Assembly: GCF_030052815.1 (NCBI RefSeq)
Contig: NC_079498.1
Span: 77,176,992 to 77,240,991, forward strand
DNA length: 64,000 nucleotides
Direction of reading: 5' to 3'
Source: Hevea brasiliensis
Taxonomy: Eukaryota; Streptophyta; Magnoliopsida; Malpighiales; Euphorbiaceae
In this document: piece after piece, positions 21,821-33,881 of the stretch
Position numbering within the stretch: position 1 is the stretch's first letter
Layout: each line of letters starts with the position of its first letter
Notes under the pieces: model-generated
The model's database searches: none
What the model saw: the letters and a program-made list of their open reading frames with translations, nothing else
Told to the model about the DNA's origin: nothing
Position numbers and translations under genes: made by a program

Positions 21821-24332
21821 TGTAACACCCTCATTTTCGTACTCTGTACATCCTACTATTCCGACAGCTAATGTCTGCCCTGAAAAGTCGGAATGTCTGG
21901 AACTACACTCCAGTGATAGTAAACAAGCATAAGATAATGAAATATGTGATGAAAAAAATTAAAGAAAAATAAAAGAGATAAAATGTGACTAAGTTAAACG
22001 AGCCAAACCCGTAGCGATGGGTGACCGCAACGGGAAGTTATGACGAAGACTGTTGACTAACCCTGGACCTCGGGGAACCCCGAGAAATATTTTTAGGACA
22101 TAATTAAAGGTTTACTGAGATGTAATTGACATTGGAAATGTCAAAGAAAAATTAGTAAGTTAATATAAACAAAAACAAAAATTTAAGGAATTAGCGGTAT
22201 AAGGGGTAAATTGGTAGCACCAAAAAAGTCTGAATTTGACTCGAAGAGGGGCATTTTGGTCAATTGACACCTAGAGTAGACTTTTGACCTAAATGTCCAT
22301 GAAAAATAAGTAGTATTAAATTTTGAAAATCTCATGAAAAATAAAATTCTATATATAATGTCATTAAGAGAAATTATGGGATAAAATGTGGGATGATTAA
22401 AAGTTTAATTCTAATAATAATTAAACTTAAGTTAGTGGACCTTAGTGGGGTATACAAAGCCACATGAAGACAAGAGAATCAACCATTTCACTCATCTTCT
22501 TCTTCATTTCTTCTTCTTGCCAAATTGAAATTTTCTCCTAAAACTCCCATGGCCGCCCCACATGCAACACATCCAAGCTCTTCATCCTCTCCATGAAATC
22601 AAAGGCTTCCTTCATTAAACTTAGTCTATACATCATGGGCAGTATATTAGAAGTAAAAAGAAAAGGATTTGATGAGGTTTTGGTCAAGCTCAAAAAAGGT
22701 TAGTGCTAGTTTTTCTTCCCTTGCTTAATTAAAGTTTGTATTGAGGTTATGATGAGTAGTTTGGTTGAAAAATTTAAGGAATTGAGTGAGTATTTGGTGT
22801 GTGTAATTCTTGGCAGCCATGAAAAGGGAAGGTAAGTGAATTATTCTTATGTGTAATTGATGGTATTTGATGGGAATTAGTGTGGATTAAAGTAATTTGT
22901 GATGCTAGTAAGTTAATCTCATGTGTAACTTGTGGTTGAGCTTTTGAAATGGGGATTTGTATTGTTGCTTCATTTTGGGCAGCCATGAGAACATGAGAGA
23001 TTAATTATCTCATGAATTTAATTGATATTTTGGGATGTTGAAAAGTAAGCAAATAAGAGTTATACTTGGATTGATGAAAATACTTGTGCTAGAAATTGAT
23101 TGAATGTGAATTGTTGAATTAGAACATTTGAATTAAGGATTTAAAAGTGGGACTTTGATGCTTTGGTAAACTGCCATGTTGGGTAGCCTATAATATCATG
23201 AATTTGTGTGTGAGTTTATGAAATTTATTAATGAAATATGATGGTGTTGAATGGTGGGCAGTTTATGTAATTTCCATGGAAGTGTATGTGTGATATAAGT
23301 GTTGATGTACATTGAATTTGGGTGGATGTAAATGTTGAACTTTAATGGTGTATTGTGTGTATTGAGCACTTGAGTGTTCTGCCCAAAATGTTTGCTGAAA
23401 TTGTGTACAATATATATAGAAGTGCCATGATTAAATGTTGAAGTATTGGGATGAGGAGTATTGTCAAAATTGGAAGTGTGATGTTCAAATGCAGGTTGTG
23501 TATGTTGGCAGCACCTAAATTAGGTCATAAGTGCAAAAATGTGAACCCAATTGGTATGAGGACAATGGAGGGTGAAACTAGACACCAAATAGGCCAACTT
23601 TCATGTGAAAATATTGTCAAAATTCTGCCTAGAAACTGACCTTAAAAATGACCAAATCCGTAATGGCAACCTTGGAAACCCAGATTTTTGACCATATGAA
23701 TAGTAGTAATTAGGATGACCATAACTCACTCAACACAGGTCCAATTGACCTGAAATTTTTACCATGGATAGCCTAGATATAGAGCTACAATTCTTATGAA
23801 GACACCAAAGCCGAAAAATGGCCAGAACCAAGTCAAATAGCCTGCATAAGTTCGGGTACCAAAACTGTCAGAACTAAATGTGACCTAAAATTCACCAAAT
23901 TTTGCACTAAAGGTGCAATCTGTCCAGCTTTAGTAAATTGACCATATCTTGGTCTATACAACTCAGAATGACCTAAAATTTTGCCCAGAGTGCAATAAGA
24001 CATAGAGCTACAATTTTGCTTCTTTGACCAGAAGCTAAAAACCAAGAAAAATAGGACTTTAAGCTAGACCAATCTAGCACACAAAAATTGAAAACTTGAC
24101 ATTTACATACAATGATGCTTGAAGTAATTTGGCAATGAATGCCAACTTGTAAAAATGGTAAATTGCACTATATTGGTAGCATATTAAAATGCAAAATGTG
24201 ATAGATTGGTAACATTAAAATTTATTCCACTAGAGTGCATTAAGGTTCAACATTATAGGTTGACTAAGGAAAGCAATAGTATTAAATAAATTAATTATTG
24301 AACCTTATCATCAGATATAGTTTAAACAAATA

Positions 24333-24437
24333 CTGAAACACTTTAAATTGTGTGTTTCAGTTAGCAAAGACTCAGGGAATGAGAAGGAAACACTGAGTCA
24401 GGGCCAAGAGATTACTCTTCAGAGGTTTGTGCACAAC
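24333..24437 (+). other. Conserved hairpin plus GTTTGTGCACAA block, B 5' LTR
   Basis: CTGAAACAC pairs with GTGTTTCAG over an AT-rich loop. Then follow GGGCCAAGAG and GAGGTTTGTGCACAAC. The same order is found at 26994 (S4), 59542 (B 3' LTR) and, on minus, 17631-17527 (S3). Unknown function. Confidence 0.6.
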
Positions 24438-27400
24438 TAGTTTTTAATTGATTTTGTTCTGAATATTTCATATGATTAAATGAAGTTATTTTCCTTATGT
24501 ATTATGTTTATCAAGTATTAGATTTAATTAAATGATTATTGAAATTATTATAGTATGTATGAATTTAGCTTTGTGAAATGGTATTTCAACAAGTATTAAG
24601 CATTATTGTGGATTGAATAAATTATGTTTTGGAAAATTGTGATAGAATATGTTTTGAATTGTGATGAGCATAAAAATTATTAGATATTGGAATTTGTAAC
24701 ACCCCTATGTTCGGTATTGCGTTCTACTGTTCCGGTGACCAGTGTTGTCTGGACAGCTAGGATGCCTAGAACTACACTTAAATATTGATGAGGAGACATA
24801 AAATAATGAAATACAAGAAAAGAAAATACAAGAAAAACAAAGGAAAAATAATAGCAATAAAATGTAACCAAGTTAAACGAGCTTAGAATCTTAGCGATGG
24901 GTGACCGCACCGGGAAGTTGCAGCGAGGATCGTTGACTAATCCTGGACTGCGGAGAACCCTGAAAAATATTTTTTAGACTTAAATAAATATCTATTGAAG
25001 TATAAATTTCATTAGAAATATCAAAGAAAAATTAATTAATTAGTACAAAGAAAAACGAGAAATCGAGAAAACGATAAAACTCGGTGTTACCGAAAAATTG
25101 GGAATGCAACCCGAATAGGGGCATTGTGGTCAATTGACACCCCGAGTTGCCTTTTGACCTAAATGTCCATTAAAAATAAATGATATTGTACTTAGAAAAT
25201 GCCATAAAAATTAGAAGTCAATTACATAGAATAAATGAAGAAAATCTAAGGGATGTAATTAAAATTAACTAAAGTTTATTATTATAATGCTTAGGATGAT
25301 TAGTGGAGCACTATGGGATTAAATAAACCTTTAAGTGGACAGATGTAAAAGCCATTTGGGACAGAAGATGAATTCATCTTCAACCTCTCAAAACAATGGC
25401 TGAATGGAACTCCATGGAAACTCCATGGCTGAAACATGAACAACCACCATGCACCTCCATTCAAGCCCTCATTTCACCTCAAATTCTTCATTAAAGCTTG
25501 CCTACACAACTTGGTAAAGAGATTGGTAGCAAGAAGGAAGGGTTTTGATGAGTTTTTAACAAGCTTCAAATTAAGTAAATGCTCATTTCCTCTCCTTTTC
25601 TTCATTAAACTTTGAGTGGATGTTGTGGGTAGTTGATTTGTGGAAGAATTTTTGAAGTATGATATTTTAAGGGAGATGTACATTTTGACAGCCATGGAAC
25701 CTCAATAAGAACAATTTATTCTTGCATGTAAATAGTGGTTTGAATGATGATTTATAGGTTTGATTGTATTGTACTTGAATTCCATGTGTAAGGTTTGAAT
25801 TGTAAGCTTGAAAAGTGAAAGTGGAAATTGATGGGTATGTGTAAACTTGTGGCAGCCTTATGAAGAAGATCAAAATGTGTTGTTTCATGGTTTGGTTTAT
25901 GGAATTATATTGTTGAATTATGTTGTTATGGATGGTAGCATGTATGTGTGTATAAAGGTTTGAATTTGGACATGTAAATGAGGTATGTCTTGTGTTTAAT
26001 TATTGTAATTGGACTTGGAAAATTCTGGGTTATAGTGTGCATATTGAGAATGGTTATAAGCTGCCAAAATGACCAAAAAAGTGTTGTTAAATGTGTTAAT
26101 GGTAAGGTACAAAACAGAAATGACATGGAAGAGTTAACTTGGTAAGCATAGGATGTGTAATTGTTGAGTGATGAACAATGTGTAATAGGGCAGTGTATGT
26201 TTTAGCTTAGAACCTTAAGTGTGTGGCTCCAATTGGTATGAGACCAATTGGAGGTGAAACTAATCACAAAATTTGCCAACTTTCATGAAGGAAGCTTACC
26301 AAAATTCTGCTTAGAAGGTGACTTGAAAAATGACCAAATCCGGATTAGTGCTTTGAAAACATAAAAATTGACCATTTGGGCAGCAGTTAGTATTTTGGCC
26401 ATAACTCACTCAAAACAGGTCCAATTGACCTGAAATTTTTACCATGAATAGTTGAGACATATATCTACAATTATTATGAAGACACCAACACCCAGAAATA
26501 ACCATAAGCAAGTCAAATAGCTTACATAAGTTCGGGTACCAAAATTGGCCGAACCAAAAGTGACCTAAAAATGACCTAAAGTTACCATTTTGGTACATTC
26601 TATCTAGCATTGGTTAATTGACCATAACTTGGTCTACACAACTCAGAATGACTTGAAATTTTGCCCCGAGTGCAATAAGACATAGACCTACAAGTTTGTC
26701 GTTTGGACTGAAACCCGAAAACCGAGGGAACTAGGTCATCCGGCTAGGTCAAATTAGTATACCGAAATCCGGCAAATTGCAATAAAATGCAATATACTTG
26801 AAAATGAATTTGGTAACATATACCAACACTAAAAGGCTATAAAATGTGATATATTGATAACATTAGAATTAACTCACTTAGAGTGCATTAATGGTCAACA
26901 TTATAGGTTGACTAATGAAATGAATTGAAGGGAACAGTACCAAGAAAATTTAAATATTGGATTTTATTGTTAGAAAAAAATTTATTGAGTACTGAAACAC
27001 TTTAAATTGTATGTTTTAGTTAAAAAGGATGTTGAGAAGCATAAGGAACACTGAGTCAGGGCCAAGAGGCATATATCAGAGGTTTGTGCACAATAGTTAT
27101 TTCTTTTGAATTTTTCAATTGAAATAAATTATGATTATTTGTATGTTATTGTTTTAAATTGTGTTTGTGCACAATAATTTTGATTTCTTATTTTCTACTT
27201 AAAAATTTATTTGAACATTATAGTTTTAAATTATGTCTGTGCATAATACTTTTTATATTCACTGCTTTTACTATAAAATTTATTTGGAGAAATGAGTTAC
27301 GAATAATTTTTGATTGTTTTGGCTTTGAGAATCTTATTTGGAAATTATTGTGTTGCCTACTTTGCAAATGAAAATTTTGAGATAAAATATGATTTGGGAA

Positions 27401-27463
27401 TTGTATGAAATATTGTGATTTGGAATTGTTTCGATTCACACTTGGCATGATACTGTTATTATA

Positions 27464-27610
27464 TTCCTCCATCTTTGACTTATCAGTCTGGGGTGAGTGT
27501 GATTATGTTCCTCCCTCTTTGACTTGCCAGTCTGAGGTGAGTGTGGATGAGTACTCATTATTTAGCTAGCTTCCTCCCTCATTGATTTCGATTATTGGGG
27601 TGAGTGTGTC
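27464..27610 (+). repeat. Tandem repeat of 40-60 bp in S4 (three units)
   Basis: Three units share TTCCTCC, a TTTGA or TTGA core and a GGTGAGTGTG ending, with variable spacers. Confidence 0.7.
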
Positions 27611-27665
27611 TTGTCGTGGTGTACAACACGGTATGTGCGAAAAAATTGTGTCATGGCCTAAATTG

Positions 27666-27853
27666 TGTTATTGATTGGCAACACTGTATTATTCAGTTTT
27701 TTAATCAAATGGTGTTATTGATTGGAAAAACTGTATTATTCAGTTATTTGATCAAATGGTGTTATTGATTGGCAAAACTGTATTATTCAGTTATTTGATC
27801 AAATGGTGTTAGTGATTGGCAAAACTATGTTATTCAATTGTTTGATCAAATTT
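27666..27853 (+). repeat. 47-bp tandem repeat, four units, in S4
   Basis: Units start at 27666, 27713, 27760 and 27807, exactly 47 bp apart. Each has TGATTGGC(A/A)A, CTGTATTATTCAG and TTTGATCAAATGG. The inner CTGTATTATTCAG and TTTGATCAAA are near or full palindromes. There are no spacers, so it is a minisatellite and not a CRISPR array. Confidence 0.9.
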
Positions 27854-27960
27854 GTGTTATATGAACTTTGTAAATTGTGAAATGGAATTGTGAATTATTT
27901 GATTTGTGAATTGTTAATAAAAGATTTATATATCGCATTTCAAATTGTTATTGTGCACCA

Positions 27961-28004
27961 CTGAGTAAATTTTACTCAGCGATAGCTTTTCATTGCTGTC
28001 GCAG
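27961..28004 (+). other. LTR tandem hairpin element, S4
   Basis: Stem 1 CTGAGTAAA/TTTACTCAG is a perfect 9-bp inverted repeat with a 1-nt loop (27961-27979). Stem 2 is GCGATAGC with GCTGTCGC (one G-T wobble), ending in CGCAGGTAG. It is the clearest example in the window. Confidence 0.65.
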
Positions 28005-29272
28005 GTAGACAGACTTATAGGGTAGCAGACTAGGCTGCTAATGCTATATTGAGAGTTCATCGGGTATATTGAGTATATCATATTTTGCATTTTGTATTGT
28101 AATGTATGTTCACTGTATGTATAGAGTGTTCTTGGTTTTGAGTAGTTGTAAATTAAAATTGTACATTAAAGTTGTAAACTAAATTTGTAAATTATTTTGG
28201 TTTGTAAATATTGTGATATATTTCTTTTATTTCAGCTTTTGAAAATACTGGAAAATTATTGTGGATTGAGTAGACAAATGTTGAGAAACTTATTGTGTTG
28301 ATTTGGATGTTGGAGTTTGAGATTGAGAAATATATTTGAAGTGCTTTTTACAGGTTTTTGAAGAACTGTTTTATTCAAATTACAGAGGGTACTTTGCCAA
28401 AATTTTTGCAGAAATTGTTAATTATTCAAATGTGTTAAATTGTTTCACTTGATTCAAAAATTTTTAACACCTGTAAATAGTGCTCACCACTGTAAAAAGA
28501 AGTAAGAAAAGTTTTAAAATCCCTTGTAGTGTATTTAATGGGTTATCAGGAGACGAAGTTGGTAATTCATTAGGTATACTACGGGATCATGTTATGCCTT
28601 ACGGAGGGGTAGGGTGTGATAGAATTGACATTGAATTGAATTGTGTTGTGATTTATGCTCACAAAAAGGACAAAGAGATTCACGATATTGTTTTATATCT
28701 CACTATAGATGCTTGACTAGGTTATTACCCGTCTCTCTCATTTTTTGAGGAGACAATGGAGTTAGCTTTTTTTTTTTTATTACCATAGTACGTGCACAAG
28801 CTTAGATTCTCCTCTTATTAGAGGTTAGATCTAAGTTTTTATATGTTATGGCCCTTTCGAAAGTTTCATTATTGTGATGTGTACTGTGCATGATGATTTG
28901 ACCTCCCTGACCATAGGGAGTTAGAATCCGATTCGACCTCCCCGACCATAGGGAGTTAGAATTACCCCGAAGATGTCCCTTGCAGATTAGTCTTGCATAG
29001 TTAGTGAGATAAAGAATAGTTTTTGAATAGTAAAGAATTGTGATTTCAATTATGATTTATGTATAATTGATTTTGTTGGAATTACCTTAAATGTTTGGTT
29101 GTGATTTGATAAATTGAATTTCATGATCAAAGTCATTTCATACAAATGATTTATGTTATTGACAATGAATAATTTGATTTTTGGAATTTGATGAGTATCC
29201 TGATTTTCAAATTATTTGCTGTAATTTTGCTAAGGTATATTATACTATGTTTTAAGTTATAGTTAAGCCCCA

Positions 29273-29317
29273 CTGAATTCACCACTCAGCGATAACTTTG
29301 TATGCTGTCGCAGGTAA
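29273..29317 (+). other. LTR tandem hairpin element, B 5' LTR
   Basis: CTGAAT/ACTCAG (one pair lost by G to A; the 3' LTR copy keeps CTGAGT), then GCGATAAC...GCTGTCGC and CAGGTAAAAAG. Confidence 0.5.
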
Positions 29318-29928
29318 AAAGAGCATAGAGTAGTTGAGTAAGCTTCTTTGAAGACACATTCAGATCAGCTCCAGGTATATCATAGGTATACCCATGTACA
29401 TTGGTTTTGATGTATGCATGTAAATATATGTATGTAAATTATTTGAGCAGTTGTATAAAAATTCTTGTAAAATATTTTGGTATGTAATTAAATGCAAATT
29501 ATTATAATGTAAATTTGAGATTTCATTTACCTGTATAGTTTTGTAATATTAATTTTTGAGTCTTGTAATCAATGAAATGTTTCTTTTGTGATGAGGTTGG
29601 TTTGAAAATGAATTGATTTGATTATTGAGATTTGAATTGTGAGATGAAATGAAGTTTATTGGGGTTGTATTTGAGAAATCATATTGGGAGTGTTTTTCTT
29701 TTCAAGTTTGAAGAACTGTTTTCTCAAAATACAGCTGGCACTCTGCCGAAATTTTGAAAAATTTTTATAACACCAGATTTTAATCGATGATTTAAATTTA
29801 TCGAGAATTGTTTTAAAATCCCTTGTAGCATATTTAATGTGTTACCGGTAGGAGAAGTACGGTAATTCATTAGGTGTACTAAGGGATCATGTTACATCTT
29901 ATGGAGGAGTAGGGATTGACATGTTTAG

Positions 29929-29940
29929 TGGTATCAGAGC
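29929..29940 (+). other. Primer-binding site of element B (tRNA-iMet)
   Basis: TGGTATCAGAGC, eight bases after the LTR end, the same primer as element A. Confidence 0.92.
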
Positions 29941-30101
29941 AATGGTTTTAAAGTAAATTTTGAACTGTGAATTTGAAATCTTTTTGCAGGTAAATACAAC
30001 TGCTCAAATGTTTGATACATATAGTACATTTACATCATAAATATGAACTAATGGAGAGAAATCTCCATGTGTTGGTTGTACAGGAATAGAAAATCCTGTG
30101 A

Positions 30102-30860
30102 AAAGATATGAAAGAGAAGGATGAGACAATAGAACAGTCTGTGATAGCGAAAGTACAAGGTGAGACCCCAGCCCCTCAGAGAGTCGGAAGCCCAACTTTA
30201 CCAGCCCCGCTTGTACAAATTACTGCACAAATGGCCACTTTCTTTCAATAAATGGCTGATAATCTGTCAGCCCAAGCTCAAGTACAAACCCAACCCCCCA
30301 CAAGGGTAGTGTGAAATAGAGAAGAGGGAGAAAGCTATGGGTCAGAGCTTGAGCAGTAATTTGGGGAAGAGAAAAGAATTTGAGGAGCCCCAAGCTCAGG
30401 GATATGACAGAAGCGGATCATCGGGGCGGAGACCACCAAGACCTAGTCGTCGAACAACTAGAAGTTCCTATCCTCCTCGTATCTGTAACTCTTGTGGCAA
30501 ACTACATGGGGGTATTTATTGTAAAGCCACTGGAGCCTGCTACAATTGTGGTGAACATGGACATTTTGTTAGAGATTATACTAGACCACCTCGATCTACT
30601 CTCCAAAGTTCACAGACAGTCAGTAGAGGTCGAGATAGAAATAGAGTTGGTACTCCTCGTAATCATAGCACAGCAAATCAACCCGAACATAGTAGCGCAC
30701 CAGTCAGAGCATCCACTGTGCGCCAAGGAGAAAGAGTGGAAACTTCGGATGTAGTTGCTGGTAAGTTCTTAATTTTTGAAAGAAACAATTAGTTATTATT
30801 TGATCCCAGCACTACTTAGTTATGTGCTAGTGTTAGAACTATATGTTCTATTGCTATTCC
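30102..30860 (+). pseudogene. gag: Gag and start of protease of element B, internally deleted
   Basis: 30102-30300 reads as a short Gag N-terminus (ITAQMATFFQ then a TAA, MADNL, Gln/Pro-rich), as in element A. The capsid core is missing. From 30337 a 151-aa frame gives a basic region (GRRPPRPSRRTTRSS), CNSCGKLHGGIYC and the knuckle ACYNCGEHGHFVRDY, whose last Cys is changed to Tyr. It ends at 30792. Beyond it, protease wording (DPSTT) continues with stops. The product could not form particles. 30860-31105 is further pol-like debris without a readable frame. Confidence 0.75.
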
Positions 30861-31110
30861 TTTACATGGGAATAAATTTTGATGTACTAGTGACTAGTCC
30901 TTTAAGATAAAAACTATAATAACAAGTATGATTGACATTAATTTTGGAAGAATTGTTAGCTAAAAGTATTTTCTAACACACCATAAATTATAAAGCTAAT
31001 TAGCGAGCCTACTTAATGTAAGGCAAGAGAACCCAAAAGTAAGTTACGGTAATAGAATTGCTCTAGATGAGGGCAAAGATGTTACTGTTAATAATTGTCA
31101 AGGGATATTG

Positions 31111-33216
31111 TGAAGGAGCAAAAGTATGAAAAACACAAGTTTATACCATTGAATTCAAAAATTTTCACCTAGGGTCACATGCATCATGCAAGATTTATTT
31201 TTATCTATTTAATTTCAATGATAAACAACATATTAAAACTCTTTCAATATGTTTTTGGATCTGTATTTTCCATTTAAGATTTTAAAATTATTCAGATTAA
31301 TTTTACCTAGATTAAATCAAGAATAAATACACTAACCTCTTAATGCACTGCAGTGTATTTGCGCCTTTCGGATGCATCTTCAGGACACCAGATATGGTCC
31401 CTCTAGCTTATCCACAGCAAGAACACCTATGGCAGCCCTTGAACAGCTTATAAAGCTTTTTCTATTAATTAGAAAATCAAGTTTTGCCTTTTAAGAGATT
31501 AAAGATGTAAATAGGACACTAGAAACAATTTCTAGTATTTTTAATTCAAGAGATTGTTTGCTAATCTCTTGGAATAGATGAGAGATGAAGAAAAAGAGAG
31601 AATGGGAGCTTCAAGGTGGTGGCACAAAGGAGGATAGCTGCTGGTTGTGTTGTTTTCTTTTCATAACAACACTTATATAGCCAGATCAACACATTAAACC
31701 CTTGCAACATGTCACCCTCTAATTGGTTCTAGGTTTAATTGACCCAACTACATTGTGCCAAGTGTCAAACCTATATTTAATCTTAATTCTAATCATCTTA
31801 CATGATTAAAAAACATTTGGCAAACTTATGTGTAGTGCCATGTGTCACCATCTCATAGTGCCACATGTCACCCTGTGAAATGACCAAAATGCCCCTGTGT
31901 CTTAATTTTGAGTTCTCAACCCAAAATAATTATTTCGCTTCTTCTAATCAATTTATATCAAATATAAATTAATTAATTAATCTTTATTAATTAATTTCTC
32001 ATTAATTAAATTCATATTTAAACACTTTAAATATAAATTTGACTTATACTATACATCCAATAACCTAGATTTGGTTTCAAGTCATGCTAGGGACTTTACA
32101 ATCTAATTGCAAACCAAATCTATTTAATTAATCAATTAAAATCTTTAATTAATTAATTAAATCATATTTAATTAGGTGATAACTTGTGAATATGTGTGAC
32201 TTACTAGGCTCATCACTAATTGGCGATGAGATATGATATCAACTCTTAATATCATCAGAACTCTTTCTTACCATAAATGATCTCTCTAAATCATTTTATG
32301 CACCTTATATACCATGGTTAATACCTAGGATAGCATGCCATGGCCACCCAATTAGTAATAAGGTTTACCTTAAACGAAACTATAATCATATGTTACCATG
32401 CACTAGAATCTCTCTGTTACAAAATCCCAACTCAAGCTGGAGTCATGGTTTATGTCAAACTCCATTTGCTATGAATATTATGTTCTCTTTTAATTCCAGT
32501 TCTTGATTAAATTAATTTTCTCATCAGAAACTCTTTCTGAATAAATCTATCTGTCTTGGCCAGGAACTTGAAACATCAAGAATAATTAAATGAACATAGG
32601 ATTTTATCTCTATTTACGTAGAGGAACAGATTCCATCTTGATCAACACCTACCTCCATATATAACTAGTAGGAGCCAAACACATGCCCATATACCCATGC
32701 ACAGTACAAGTATGAAAGCAATATCAAACTCAAACCACCTATATACAACATAACTGTGCTATCTCAGGTCTAAAGATTATATACACTAATATGATTTATG
32801 ACAATGCATTGATAAGAGTAAACTCCATGTGTTTGTCATAAGTGTCACTGGTTTGGCCTACTTATCATGTATAAGTGCCTATCATGTTTGTTATATGGCA
32901 TGAGACTTACCATTCCATCTTATTTATATCTCATATAAATAACTTGGGAACAAATATGAATACAATCTTTCTAGATAAGTGATGTCCTTATTATGAAGTA
33001 TCCTCGATTGTGAACCTTTTTATGATACTTTGTACTAGAAATACTGTCACTCATATTCTTAACAACTTAAGAATAGAATTTCTAACAAAATATCAATGGA
33101 CCTTTTCTATTACACATAAATATATTATGTAAATGGAAAAGTGAAAATGCCTTTTATTAATAAAAACATGTACAAGATACATACTAAATGATATGCTCTG
33201 GGGCATACTACTAACA
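31111..33216 (-). repeat. 3' LTR of copia D, 2106 bp
   Basis: Read on minus it begins TGTTAGTAGTATGCCC and ends in CCTTCA, as do S5 and both LTRs of F. It contains a TATATAAG box at 31679-31672. Confidence 0.94.
31672..31679 (-). promoter_or_regulatory. TATA box of copia D 3' LTR
   Basis: TATATAAG on minus, about 1.54 kb into the LTR, followed by TGTTGTTATGA. The same site occurs at equal depth in S5 and in the other D LTR, which suggests the U3/R border lies shortly after. Confidence 0.55.
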
Positions 33217-33235
33217 ATCTCCCACTAGCACTAGA
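33217..33235 (-). other. Polypurine tract of copia D
   Basis: Minus strand CTAGTGGGAGAT directly precedes the TG of the LTR; identical wording precedes the 3' LTR of copia F. Confidence 0.75.
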
Positions 33236-33369
33236 GCCATCATTACAATATATTAGACCCATCTTTTCAAGATGTCGGTCTAGCTAAGTCTGTGACATAG
33301 GCTTAGTGAATGAATCAGCTGGATTTTCAGCTGATGCTATTTTCTGCATGGCTACATCGCCTCGTCCAA

Positions 33370-33720
33370 CTATTCTCTGATAATGTGGTAGCGCCTTTCT
33401 ATGTGTTTGGATTTCTGGTGAGACCTTGGTTCCTTAGCCTGTATGACTGCTCCATTATTGTCACAGTGTAGTGGAACTTCTAACTCAATGGAAGGAACTA
33501 CTGTAAGTTCTGTCACGAACTTCTTTATCCAAACAGCTTCTTTTGCAGCATCTGATGCAGCAATATACTCAGCCTCTGTAGTGGAATCTGTAGTCATGCT
33601 CTGTTTGAAACTCTTCCAACTGACTGCACCTCCATTACAAATGAACACATATCCAGAGGTAAACTTTCTATCATCGATATCTGATTGGAAATCAGAATCA
33701 GTATAACCATCCAATTGCAA
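33370..33720 (-). CDS. pol: RNase H of copia D (fragment)
   Basis: A 116-aa frame with copia RNase H motifs in order: LDGYTDSDFQSD, TSGYVFICNGGAVSWKS, STTEAEYIAASDAAKEAVW, HCDNNGAV and KHIERRYHIIRE, close to the normal pol end. The three acidic residues expected (Asp of YTDSD, Glu of TEAEY, Asp of HCDN) are present. It would degrade RNA in the hybrid during reverse transcription. It is cut from RT by a frameshift near 33720; copia F has the matching region but with frameshifts in its second half. Confidence 0.88.
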   Translation of the reverse strand: MQLDGYTDSDFQSDIDDRKFTSGYVFICNGGAVSWKSFKQSMTTDSTTEAEYIAASDAAKEAVWIKKFVTELTVVPSIELEVPLHCDNNGAVIQAKEPRSHQKSKHIERRYHIIRE

Positions 33721-33881
33721 GTCTCCACTCCATAGATCAAGAATAAATCCTTAGTTCTTCTCAAGTACTTAAGGATATTCTTGAATGCTATCCAGTGTTC
33801 CAAACCTAGATTGGATTGATACATGCTAGTCAAACTATTAGCATATGCGATATTCAGCCCAGCACACAACATTGCATACAT

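Larger units (their letters stand above)
24695..28621 (+). mobile_element. Solo LTR S4, 3927 bp, TSD GAATT
   Basis: It starts TGTAACACCCC and ends GTGTGATA (the usual CA end mutated to TA). GAATT duplications lie at 24690-24694 and 28622-28626. The uninterrupted site is visible at about 59898, in the other LTR of B. It contains two tandem arrays (27464-27610 and 27666-27853) and a perfect hairpin at 27961. Confidence 0.93.
21821..29921 (+). repeat. 5' LTR of element B (interrupted by S4)
   Basis: It runs 21821-24694 and 28627-29921, excluding S4 and one GAATT copy. It matches 44324-61193 throughout once inserts are removed. It carries the AAACGAGCC block at 21991, a hairpin block at 24333-24437, and the double hairpin at 29273. 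Two 38-bp repeats beginning with GACCTCC lie at about 28900-28970. Confidence 0.92.

Noticed and set aside
27666..27853. CRISPR-like regular repeat
   Set aside because: Units are directly adjacent with no unique spacers, and the setting is a plant LTR.
28480..28716. 78-codon frame crossing the S4 right end
   Set aside because: It spans the S4/B junction and the target duplication, so it is a chance frame.
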